The notes: generated from the letters alone by a model not told the origin. 64,000 nt of DNA from Diphasiastrum complanatum (GCA_029204225.1 CM055100.1:56842128-56906127); one strand, 5' to 3'; positions 22,198-32,164 are shown, counted from the stretch's first letter. Numbers and translations are program-made.

Positions 22198-23494
22198 AAA
22201 TGATATATGGTGGTTGGCAGCGTTTCAGGTCTAGCCTCATTACTACATTACATTCATTGAATAGTATTAATACATTGTAAACTAAGTATGATTAATTCTT
22301 TGGACAGGTGCTGAAAGAGGATCATGATATATTATCATGGATATTCTCAAGGACATCTTATCCTAGGATCATCAAGGACCATATGGATGGAGGATTTCTC
22401 AATGTTCCAGGAGTTGGAAACTTCAATGTTGAATGGCACTTAGCAGGTGATTTGAAAACATTGAAATGTATGTATAATGTCTCTCACGGTGCTACATCAA
22501 AACACCCTTGTTTGTACTGCATGAAAATGGCAAAAGATGTAACTAGGAGTACATGAATTACTAGAGAATATGCAGATCCAAACTGGAAGCCTGTGCCGCC
22601 TATCCCCTTAAAAAATGTGCATGTTTGCACTCTTCATGCAGAAGTTAGATTAATAGAATAGATCATTTATTTTCATATAGTTTTTGCTTGGAATACTAAG
22701 CCAACATCATTAGCAAATGAAGCTATCTCTCGATTAGAAGATGTCTTATCAAAAGCAGGACTCCATAAAGGACATGTCAAAATTTAAAAAGATGAAAAGC
22801 TTTTAGGAAAGAATGGGAACATGCCAACTAAGCCAAGCATAGGAGGAGCAAAAGCATGTAATTTTCTATCAAATCATACTGGTAAAGCTTCTAATATTCA
22901 ACACTCAGTCTGGACAGATATTATTGCTACCACTATGTTATTCGAGAAAGACGACAAAACTAGAGTACTAAAAGTTGATGTATAGAAAAAGCTTGATAGT
23001 ATGATTGCTATTTTAAGAAAAGAAAAATACTCTGATATTGATAAGAAAGCTGTCCAAAGGACTTGTGTCGAGTTTGTTAATGCAATATCAAAAGCATGGG
23101 GAGAAGATCACATCACTCATTACATGTATAGTATAAAATTTTCAAAATGCTTTCAAATTTTCATATATATTTAGATCTAAACATAAGACTAACATTATGA
23201 TTTTGACATATGCAGCACATACTAAGAGATCATACAACATTTTGTGCAAATACATATGGAATCTTGAGTGTATGGTCATCACAAGAGATGGAGAAGTCAC
23301 ACTAGCAAGCACGAGCAACATTTCATCGAAATACACAACTTGGAGGAACCAATGAAAAATGAAACTACATTTGTCAATTGTTTTAGTGGTTCTACTACAG
23401 AGTTCAAATTTGACATATAACAAAGTCCACACAATACAACAAGTTTAGAAAGGCATGCAAGTTCATACATGAAGAGAAAATTAGATGATTGTTG
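22198..23494 (+). pseudogene. Gene a: uncharacterised transposase-like protein, decayed
   Basis: Exon-like pieces: about 22198-22233 ending at a GT, then 22309 to about 23125 after a ...GGACAG acceptor, then about 23217-23494 after a TATGCAG acceptor. Readable blocks: NFNVEWHLAGDLKTLK, SKHPCLYCMKMAK (a CxxC-like pair), HVCTLHAEVRLIE, ANEAISRLEDVLSKAGLHKG, PSIGGAKACNFLSN, CVEFVNAISKAWGEDHITHY, GILSVWSSQEMEKSH and RATFHRNTQLGGTNEK. In-frame stops at several sites (for example after VTRST, LIE, KVDV and MEKSH) show it is dead. I recall proteins with GDLK...HPC..C and W-S-x-Q-x-MEKSH blocks from other eukaryotes, annotated as uncharacterised and transposon-like, but cannot name the family. The N-terminus is lost to the left. 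Confidence 0.55.
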
Positions 23495-23621
23495 AGTAGA
23501 AGATCATCATTGATGAGTAGAAGATCATCATGACATGTTCAGAATTGCTTTGCAAATTCATTGAACAAGAGAGGAGCAATACCCAATGTAAATGTATTGA
23601 TTGTATTATACAAAGTGTCAA

Positions 23622-25123
23622 CTATTCATCATCAGATCTTGTATCAGATTCTATGGTAGTATTGTCATGAAGAAATTCTCTGCTAGCGTATGCATCTAAT
23701 AGATGTGCATTATTCTTATTTCCACTAAACTCAATATAAGTGAAATACAATGAATAATGAGAGCTCCTTAAAGGAACATTCCCATCAATAAAGTCTAAAA
23801 TGTTCAAAACATAAGATCTTTTGACAAAAATGATCTTATTTGTCTTAACAAATTTATGTCTTCCTAAATAAAATGATAAAGCTTTAACTGCCATTATAAG
23901 ACTCTCCCCGATTGGGCTCAGTTCAGATCTCATTCTTCAAGAAATGCCGAAGATAGTGGCCCAGTCCACTGTCCCTCTGGAACGAGGATGTGTGTTGTCT
24001 GAAACCACCTTGTCTCGCAGCAAAATCATCTATTATGAGAGCATCTTGCAATAGGAAATATGCTAGCAAAAACACATTCAGCGATTGAAAACATTCAAAT
24101 GCAAGGAAGATTAAACACTTACACATTCTTCATCATCATCAGCAACCAGATCATGATGATCAATATAATGACCACGTACTGAAGTGGAATCATCAGTGAA
24201 ATGCATTAATGATGGACGAGGGAAGCCCATCTGGGATTGAAATGCTGTGAATTCTTCATCGGATGGTCTGCCTCGCCCATCCTCAGCTATATTTGATAAA
24301 GTCTTATTCAGACATTCTTCACCGGTCATAAGACCCTCCTCATCATCAAAATCAATACCAGCAACAAGGTCATCTATCTCAAAATCTACAAAGTCAGAGA
24401 ATTGGGATATTGTGCCAGATAATAAACATAGAACCTCGTCCTCACGATAGTCAAAAAATTTACATAAATCAGCAGTAGTAAAATATACATCGTCATTAAT
24501 ATAATATACAAGCAAGTTGAAAAGACATTTCGAATCCTCCATAGATTTGGATTCATCATCAGATGTATTTTGGCCAATGAAAGAATCCCGGAGAACATCA
24601 GTATTTAAATCAATGAAGTCACTTTCTTTATCAGGAGTGTCGATAAGAAAGTGACTGATATCCTTAATGGGTGACTGAACAGAGGAGGGTGCAAAAGGAG
24701 GGTCAGCAACAGGAAACTCATTATCATCTGGGATCTGAACTAAAAGAAAAAGTACAAAACCACTTTGATATTCAACCAATCAACATTTCTTGTTGCAATA
24801 CGGACACATAGAACTACTTTTGAAAAGATCAAAAATTTGGTGAACATTCTATCCAGTCTATGTCTAAAAGTTGAGAAGAAATGAACAAGATGAGTATAAT
24901 GCATGTACTGGAGTTGACTTTTGGAGAAAACAGGCTTGCTAAGTATGTCTCTGAATCTGACATAATGCTCATAAAATACGTCAGAATTTGGTTGTGCAGT
25001 CTTGAAAACATGTAGATATGGCATGAATAGGTTGTGGAACTAGTCCAGATTTTCAGTAATCCCAAATTCACTCAGAAATGAACTCAAGTCTGATTCTCAT
25101 GAGAATGATGAGGAAGAGGCCAT
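23622..25123 (-). pseudogene. Gene b: unrecognised acidic protein with three exons, decayed
   Basis: The ATG at 25123 starts a frame reading MASSSSFS, then stops at two TGA/TAG codons but otherwise continues as ESDLSSFLSEFGITENLD and a His/Phe-rich stretch. Exon 2 (24739-24123) opens after a TTTTTCTTTTTAG acceptor. It is strongly acidic (DDNEFPVADP, DDESKSMEDSK, DFVDFEIDDLVAGIDFDDEE, GRGRPSDEEF) and ends TGT followed by a consensus GTAAGT. Exon 3 (24029-23622) keeps phase and reads RDKVVSDNTHPRSRGTVDW, one in-frame TGA, then ALSFYLGRHKFVKTNKIIF to DTRSDDE. No known domain is evident. The total would be about 450 residues. It is divergent from gene c, so the two probably shared a promoter. Exon 1's donor is not certain. 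Confidence 0.5.
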
Positions 25124-25938
25124 GGCAGTAGCGTGAATATCGAACTTGTGCGCGCGAGAGAATTGGACCAAAACTAACTATCAAAATGACGCAGAAGATG
25201 GATATGTACGGTAGACAGATACAGAATATCGCACTTGTGTGCGAGTAGGTATACTTGCAAGCAAACGGACAGCAATGAGCGCGCACAAAAGCGATATGTC
25301 GCTAATTTTGAGAATGCAAAAGGTAAAAAATTATTCGGTTTTTGTGTCATTTATACTAAATTTTTGCACATGTGATCAACGGAGTTATGACACATGTCTA
25401 CTTTCAATTCGACACGTGTGAGATGACACCTGCACACGTGTGAAATGACACCTAGACATGTGTCGCATGTTCATTCGATTGCTCATAAACACGTGTCACT
25501 CTCGCATTTGATCGTACAAATCCCACACGTGTATTGTGACAGGGTGACACGTGTCACTTTCACATTTGTCCGTACAACTCCCACACGTGTGACAAGACAT
25601 TCTTTTGCACGTAAATCCCGATATAAAATCACAAATTTCGATGAATTTTCTTCACTTTTTTTTTTCGCTCCGCATATCGCATTTGTGTGCGTCCTTCACA
25701 ATCAAAATTTCTCCTACTACCTTCCATGCGCACAGGTCCGATATGTCTTCCTACGTGTCACCCCATATCGCACTTGTGCGTCTTTTCTCAAATCTCATCG
25801 TTCTCTCTGATATTCGGCTCGCATAGGTCCGATATACCATACATTCTGTTCGCACATAGCGGTCCTCTGCGAGTTCTTTATCATCCCTTCCTTCTCGTCC
25901 TAACCTTCACGCATTGGACTATCACATAGTTCACGCCC
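25124..25938. promoter_or_regulatory. Divergent intergenic region with two short-motif arrays
   Basis: Spacer between the start codons of genes b and c. Array 1 is a 16-18 bp motif of the form ATATCG-C/G-A-CTTGTG-(TG)-CG. Copies lie at 25137-25152 (+), 25226-25243 (+), 25282-25297 (-), 25674-25691 (+), 25729-25744 (-), 25765-25780 (+) and 25820-25835 (-). Array 2 is six ACACGTGT palindromes (G-box core CACGTG) at 25412, 25434, 25489, 25525, 25547 and 25583, with two further ACATGT variants nearby. The G-box array sits in the centre and the ATATCG motifs lie near both gene starts. G-box cores are known plant bZIP/bHLH sites; the ATATCG motif is one I do not recognise. A role as a bidirectional promoter is inferred. 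Confidence 0.65.
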
Positions 25939-27657
25939 ATGGATAGGAGAAAGCAGACAAGGAGAGACTTCTTCTCTCCTGGCTTATCCTCATCTCCTGC
26001 GGTTGCCATCACACCCCCTGCTAGACCTAGAACATGCAACTGCAGCAGGTGGCTCTCTGAGATACGCAAGTATCAGAGGTCAACAACTCTGTTGATCCCA
26101 AGAGCTCCATTCTACCGTGTTGTCCGGAACATAACAAGAAATGATCTCGGACAGCACGTTAGATTCACACCAAGTGCTCTTCAGTGCCTTTAGGAGGCTG
26201 CTGAAGATTATATTAGCCCTTTTTTTTTAGGATTCTTTTTTGCTTGCCATCCATACCAAGAGGGTTACCATAATGCCCAAGGATTTTCAGCTTCTGATGA
26301 GCATGAGGGATAGGTACTATAGATTACATGTATCTCAGCCTGATGCTCCTAGACCAACTCTTGTAGATAGGATTCATCTTCCTACGAAGCGTCCTAGGAA
26401 GCAGACAGCCCCCAAGCGTGCTCCTAAAAAAGTGAAGCCTATCCCAGAATCCATTGTAGATAATGTTGTTGTTGATAATGCTGTAAATATAGCTACCTCT
26501 ATTTTGGATACTCCTATAATTGCTGTAGATGCTACACTTCCACCTCCTCCTCCTCCTCCCAATTTCTATACATATATAGATTCGGATGATTATCTTAAAT
26601 TTGAGAAAGACATATCGGATGCTATAGATACAATTGATACTCCTTTTTGTTTTAGACTAGAAGAACTTGATTTTAGTATTAATTTTAGAGTTCTAGATTG
26701 CACAGACGGGCTTCTATCAGTGATCTTGTGATAGAGTCCGGGCTGACACTCTTGCAATTTGACATTGCAAGAGATTCATCAAACGAGTTGCTGGTGCTGA
26801 GTAACTTTTTGCTCCAGGCCTTCAAGGAGAATAATGACACATTGTCACAGTGTCTGACAAGTGGATTCACACCAGCAACAAAGTATCTGGTCATTCCTTA
26901 TCATACCAAGTAAGATATATTAAGTGTTTCTTCCTGTTTTATGCATTAACATTGACATTTTCAATTTAAATAGTTCTCAGAATTGCCGCTAAAGTACTTT
27001 TAATCTTATTTTGCAGTGACCACTAGAGTTTAAACCTGATATCTATTAAGAGATCTGTAAATAATACTATTAAATGTTCTTGTGTCAAGATGAATTCAGC
27101 GAGAAATACGCATAAGGATGTAGATATATTCATTCCATATCTAAGTAAAAATAATCCTACAAACGTTTTCCATTCCGTGGACTGGCAGATCGTCAGCTTG
27201 GAGGTAAACTCTGTCTTTCTTAATAGCATTTTGAAATCAGTATTCTAATGAAATATTTTCAGTCTAATTCATTCTGTTTCATAATTGATTTCTTGTGTGC
27301 TGAATTATTTTGCAATCACCCCAGCAAAATGATTCATTCAGCTGTGGGTGGTACACATTGTACAATGCCAAGCTGTTTTTTGAGTGGTTCATCCTTCAAC
27401 AAGATGTTGATATTTCTAAGATAATAAATTCGGTTTATTCTTATTTTGGAATCATGATTAGTTTTCTATTCTAGTGATGTTATTGGCCATTACTAATACA
27501 TGAATGTTCTATTTTGCAGTTTACATTTCCTGAGTACACATAAAGCCAGGTGTATAGATTTAGACAAGAAATTATCCTGAGTATACTGGCGCGGGCAAGG
27601 CTTCAGCCTCCCGTTATTGATGATGGTGCAAAGGATGATGTAGTTGTACTAAATTAA
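25939..27657 (+). pseudogene. Gene c: CENH3-like histone fold fused to a Ulp1/C48-type cysteine peptidase, decayed
   Basis: Starts ATGGATAGG with a basic tail (RRKQTRR). The histone part follows: SEIRKYQRSTTLLIPRAPF, VVRNIT, a loop, FTPSALQCL, then a TAG at 26191, EAAEDY, and after a one-base slip in a T8 run (26221-26228) LAIHTKRVTIMPKDFQLL. LLIP, RNIT, EAAEDY and KDF are closer to plant CENH3 than to canonical H3. The same frame runs on into KRPRKQTAPKRAPKKVKP and a proline run (to 26731). After a frame change come the peptidase exons to 26909, 27017-27203, 27325- and 27520-27657. They hold YLVIPYHTNDH then a TAG where Trp is expected, VDWQIVSLEQNDSFSCGWY (Q and catalytic C) and a C-terminal helix. 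Introns 1 and 2 here keep phase exactly. C48 peptidases cleave SUMO-like proteins, and Ulp1-like domains are known in plant transposons. A TAA at 27541 and a lost donor near 27418 add to the decay. Confidence 0.7.
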
Positions 27658-27853
27658 GATCTGAAAAAAATATAGATAGCATAGAACACAAATAAATGTA
27701 TAGACTTCATAGAAATATATACATTGATATATCAAATGCTACTCTAGTTTATGAATTTGGGAGCACAAAATACATGTATAGATGTCCAACTTGGGCTTTC
27801 ATTTATTGAATGAAAGGGTGTATAGACAGATTTTTACTAAAGTTTATTTGAAA

Positions 27854-29224
27854 CTATTGTTCTCTCACAATGGTGATTGTTGTAGGTAGATCTTTGCAGC
27901 ACGTTATCAGCTCCTGTCTTTTTCGCATCTATGACATGGCAAATATTAGTGAATGTGCAATTGTAAATGATGACATTTTCTATTATTTTGTTCTATTTTG
28001 AAATGGCAATAAACATAAAGTACTTACGAGTCTTCTGTTGATGATAAATATGAAATATGTTGGTAGATTGGTTTGTAATAGCATGAGCTCTGTTTTGATA
28101 AAATCAAGCTTCCAGTGCTCTTCCACCTCAACCATAGTCAAATATTCCTCATTGTAGATAATGCTTATCTCCATTCGGTTTGTGTGACCATTTAGTTCAA
28201 AGTCTTGATCCAGTGGTAGCCATGTACCTTCAATTTTCTTGTATCTCTGGTAGCTAAATGTGGGACTGAGCATTTGCTTTTCGATTTGATAACAAAAGAT
28301 CATTGAGGACTTTTTAATCCTGCATTCTATGTCATTATTTATTTTACTATCCCAGCCTTGATCCATGAGATCTGACAAAGTCTCATCTGATAAATTCTTG
28401 CAAACAAATAAAGTTGGTGTCCTACGAACACTAGCACTCGAGAAAAAATCAACAAATGTATGCAATGAGATAAACCAACTTAGGTGAACAATTTTTGAGC
28501 CTGTGCTTATCTTCAGCATTTTTAATATCAATGAGTAGCTTGCATCTCAAGGATTCAGAAACAATGTTGTCAGGAGTAGGCCACTCATCACTTTGAAAAC
28601 TCGGCAATGGAATTGCTTCAAGCTTGCCAAAACCTCCATCTGTTTGTGGCGTATATAAAGATCCATAAAAGTAGATACCACAATATGCAAGTTCCTTTGG
28701 ACTTCTTCCTCTGTATTGTAGCTTTCCAACATCAGAGTGAATCACGTCTATTATTCCTGCAAGTGATTGTGCGGGCTCCCATTCACTTATGCATGATGGA
28801 TATAAATCTGAAAGAAAAAAACAATGCTGAAGCATTTAAATCATAATCTGAAGAGCATCAATAAAGGAAATCACCTATGATTGCTGTAGAGTGCATATGT
28901 TTTGATATACTTACAATTACATTTTTTATGATCATGAGGATTGATATCATGTACTTTGATATTTGAATGCATATATACATGTTGCACTAAGACTTCTGAT
29001 ATCGATTGACCTCCTGAGGTAGTCTTAAACTCCAAATTTTTTGCTTTCCAATAAGATTTGTAAGTCATTTTTGCTCTTTTCTTTTGTCAAAAATTGCCCT
29101 TTGATGATGGATGCATCAATACCCATGAGTTCTTCGTACATTTTGTTGGCTTCCAGTTATCAGCTTCATCTTTCTCATTGTAAAGAATCACAAAATCGAT
29201 TGTAGATCTGGGTCTCCTCGCCAT
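27854..29224 (-). pseudogene. Gene d: unrecognised protein, three exons, lightly decayed
   Basis: The ATG at 29224 starts MARRPRSTIDFVILYNEKD. One TGA after SSKGNF interrupts exon 1 (29224-28915), which ends at a consensus GTAAGT. Exon 2 (28807-28028) follows a TTTTTCTTTCAG acceptor in phase and reads YPSCISEWEPAQSLAGIID, RGRSPKELAYCGIYFYG, PLPSFQSDEWPTPDNIVSE, then after a frame slip near 28500 HLSWFISLHTFVDFFSSAS, RRTPTLFVCKNLSDETLSD and WLPLDQDFELNGH. It ends at another GTAAGT. A short exon 3 (27928-27854) ends at TAG. The product would be about 390 residues. No signal peptide, membrane segment or known domain is obvious to me. It converges with gene c. An accessory role in the same element is likely but unproven. 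Confidence 0.5.
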
Positions 29225-29859
29225 TGCTATTGTCAAAGCTTGGGCACCAAAAATCTCTCTGATATGTTACTTGATTTTAATTTTTCGTATCACATTCAAT
29301 CTAATGTGAGTGCCAACATAGTCACAGTTACTGCGTATACCATATTCTATGTAACTGTACATACTATATTTCTATAAATGTAACTAGTATAGTTAGAAAA
29401 TTTCATTATACTAACCAGCATAGTAAAGTAAATTTAACTTGAGATATTGATGTCGGACAGATTAGCACGTGTCGGGCAGGAAAAAGAAACCAATGAGATA
29501 CGTCCATGCTGCCCGGACACAAATTTCGAAGTTTTCTATATTGCATTTTTATTTTTTGGTTAATTTGAACTACGTTATGTAGATTTCAAATCTGTGCATT
29601 TTGATTGGGCCTGGTGACGGTCGAAACTAAAGAAAAAAAATAAAAGTATCTTTACAAAGGGTCTTTTTGATATTGAGAACTCCTCTAATGTCTTGACTGT
29701 CTCTTTGCCTTCCACACGTATGGTGCTTGAATCTCTGAGGTAGATAAATTAATCTCTGTTGTAAGTTCCATATTCGGTAAACCATTCCTTTCAAGAAGTC
29801 ATGTGTTGGGTAGCACCGCTGTCCAGGTATCAGCTATCGTGGTCTCTGTTGCCACTGTT
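29225..29859. other. Non-coding right flank of the four-gene block
   Basis: No gene. It contains an inverted repeat at 29469-29522 (GTGTCGGGCAG against CTGCCCGGACAC, one unpaired base, about 30-bp loop) that would fold as a hairpin. If the block is a transposon its right terminus should lie here, but I could not fix it. Confidence 0.5.
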
Positions 29860-30375
29860 GTAAGCCATTAACATGTGTCTTGCTTCTTAAATTCCGCTGC
29901 ATTGGAGGAGTCTGGCTGTTGTTGTTGTTACTTCTTTGTCTCATTGTAGATGTGAATATGACACTCTTTGATGTCATGATTGGCTCTCTTGCAATATCTG
30001 CAAAAAAGCTTATTGCGCCCTTGAGTGTGAGGCTTCTACTATTGCTGCTCTTGCACTTGATTCTTGCCCTTATAATATTCTCTCCTGCACTTGATTCTTG
30101 CCCTTATAATATTCTTTCTTCTTGGTGTACAGGGCCATGGATTTGTCTTTGATGGACAGGGCACTGGTCTTTCTCCACATTTTTTCTTGAAGAAGATGAC
30201 CGATCACCTTTTGAAGAGTGAGGCCGGGTTGTGTGGAGATATCACTACAGTGTTCATATGACTTTCGAACAGAAGAAAGCAAGATCATAACAACATCATC
30301 ATCTTGAATAGCACATCCTACAGTTGATAACTGATCCATTAAAGATTTGAAGCGGAAAGCACAGAATGTCATCAA
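29860..30375 (-). pseudogene. Copia gag fragment (minus)
   Basis: The minus strand reads FRFKSLMDQLSTVGCAIQDD, VVMILLSSVRKSYE and LTLQKVIGHLLQEK, the UBN2-type copia gag. After a frame change comes a zinc-knuckle-like FCRYCKRANHDIKEC (30000-30040). The fragment has internal stops and no neighbouring protease or integrase. Confidence 0.75.
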
Positions 30376-30690
30376 CTTATCAGTTAGGGATGCAATTACT
30401 CCCTACATTTTGGATTCAGAAGGGCCAAAAGAAGCTTGGGATAAATTGAAGACATTGTTTGAAATGACAAACACATCTTGAATATTATTCCTGAAGACGA
30501 AGTTGCATACATTGTGGATGGTGATGCAACTATTGCCAATCACTTACTAAAGATGAAAGAGATTCGTGACCAATTAGCAGTAGTTGGAGAATGAGTACAG
30601 GATCGTGAGATCGTGCAGTTGACATTGAATAGTCGACTATTTGAAGACCATTGAAGACTTAGCCATCTTCAAGGACTTCCACAAACTAGC
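30376..30690 (+). pseudogene. Copia gag fragment (plus), head to head with the previous one
   Basis: The plus strand reads AITPYILDSEGPKEAWDKLK and TLFEMTNTS, then after a frame shift HLLKMKEIRDQLAVVGE and DREIVQLTLNSRLFED, again UBN2-type gag but in the opposite orientation. It abuts the minus fragment at about 30375, showing a rearrangement or nested insertion. Confidence 0.7.
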
Positions 30691-31590
30691 ATTTGTAGAA
30701 ATACATTATTCTTTCAACAGTTTGCAGAAATAGACTAAGTGTCGCACAGTTCGCACTTTCTCGAAAAATACGACACTTACCTTTGGTTTCTTCCTTTCAA
30801 TTGTTTTGAAGAAGTAAAACTTATGCGCAGTTCAAAAGTTTAACTATTTTTTAATGCCTTCAATTTTTTCGCGTTTTCCCGAAAAATACGAAGAGAAAAT
30901 TTTAAAGATCGTCTATTTTATACGAGGAACGTTCCAACCACTTCTTAAAAAGATGAAGTGAGAGAAAACCACTCCACATAAAATGTGAAATGAGAGAGAT
31001 TTGCAACGTCCTCGTTTGTGTCAACATTTTCTATGGGTTGACCGTGTACACAATGTATAGTTGTCATCACAAGCCAAATACTTCCAAGGACAACGACTTG
31101 TGTAATTAGATGACAAACATTTATTGTAATTATTACATGGATGCAATCTATAAATGGATCATCTCGACACACTCTATGTGATGCTCCATCCATGAGATGA
31201 ATAATTTTGAGCCTCCCAGTTACGCCGTCATTCTGGTTATAACTACCATTTTGTTGTGTTTCAGTGTAATATAGCAACAATACGTTTTTCTATCTGTGTA
31301 CAACGTAGATCAAAGCTTATTGTGGTTGAATGCACTTTACTTCTGCTATCATGCTTGTTCACTCACTCTGATCGGAACACGAATGTCTACGACTCCTCAA
31401 TTTCTGATTAGAGAATGACTGTCTTTGATGCTTGAAAAACTCGCATCATTTTATTGCACTATCACTCCAAAGTTTTTGAGCTGAACTTCTCATTGAAATC
31501 TAATTCACAGTAGTACCTCAAACCATTTCTAATATCTTCAATGGACTGTACTCATTTTTATTTTGTGAGTATGAAGTAATTTATAAGATC
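30691..31590. other. Non-coding interval
   Basis: No convincing gene or repeat. Short open stretches (for example 30945-31280 minus) have no recognisable motif. Confidence 0.5.
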
Positions 31591-31591
31591 T

Positions 31592-31900
31592 TGTTGGGCA
31601 TAGAGTGCTTGAGCTGGGACCACACTTCACATTAACAATCTATTAGACTGTTTCTACATATAGCAGCATATTATAGCAGGAGAGCTGTTCCACAAATATT
31701 CATGCTCTCTTTCTCGTTTGTGTTCTCCATACTCCCTTGCCCCTTCAGATTGGTATCAGCGCATAGCTCAGATAAATTGAGAGATTAAGTTTCTTCTATT
31801 TGTATTACTGTTAATATGTCTCATATTGGTAGCTCTTCGTCTACATCATCCAACGAAGCTAGAATCATTGACAAGATCAAACACGCAGAACTATCGCCGC
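31592..31900 (+). mobile_element. Copia 5' end remnant (short LTR end, PBS, gag start)
   Basis: TTGGTATCAGCGC at about 31750 resembles a tRNA-Met PBS with one change. Upstream text from about 31592 begins TGTTGGG and ends CTTCA, compatible with a short LTR. Downstream at 31818 an ATG reads MSHIGSSSSTSSNEARIID, copia-gag-like, then breaks against an oppositely oriented LTR. Confidence 0.45.
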
Positions 31901-32164
31901 TCTGATACCATGTCAATAATCATATAAGCAACATCAAGCATTCACCATAAGGCGGAAGAAGAACATGCACCAACAACACTAGCGCACTCTCACACACTAT
32001 TCACTGTATTGCATACTGAATGTAAAATGTACAAATAAATCCTAAACCCTAATAGAGAGAGAAAAAAACTAGTCGTTAACTAATAGGCTAGTCTACAACT
32101 AATTACAGTTGGTAACAGCTGTCAGCATTAATGTACATCATAATCAGTACTAAGAAGTGTAACA
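31899..32164 (-). repeat. Copia 5' LTR with PBS (minus)
   Basis: The minus-strand PBS TGGTATCAGAGC (31899-31910) abuts a 254-bp TG...CA interval (31911-32164) that starts TGTCAATAAT and ends GTGTAACA on the plus strand. No internal coding sequence follows, so this is a broken or rearranged copy. Confidence 0.6.

Larger units (their letters stand above)
22190..29640. mobile_element. Candidate multi-gene DNA transposon (four decayed spliced genes a-d)
   Basis: A block free of retrotransposon coding sequence lies between copia debris on both sides. It holds gene a (+, 22198-23494), gene b (-, 25123-23622), gene c (+, 25939-27657) and gene d (-, 29224-27854). The a/b and c/d pairs converge with gaps of about 130 and 200 bp. 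Genes b and c diverge across a motif-rich spacer. All have spliceosomal introns and all carry lesions of similar density, as expected for one insertion decaying as a unit. I found no terminal inverted repeats or target duplication. The left end is truncated at the copia junction and the right end is placed only by the start of copia gag text. The transposon reading is inference from gene a and from the arrangement. Confidence 0.5.

Noticed and set aside
25939-26193. Ordinary host histone H3 gene
   Set aside because: The canonical N-tail is missing, the core is divergent, a stop and a slip interrupt it, and a long extension follows.
25939-26731. Endogenous giant-virus origin for the histone and Ulp1-like domains
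   Set aside because: Some giant viruses do carry histones and C48 peptidases, but the phase-keeping GT-AG introns and the plant CENH3-like residues fit capture from a plant gene better. No viral hallmark gene is nearby.
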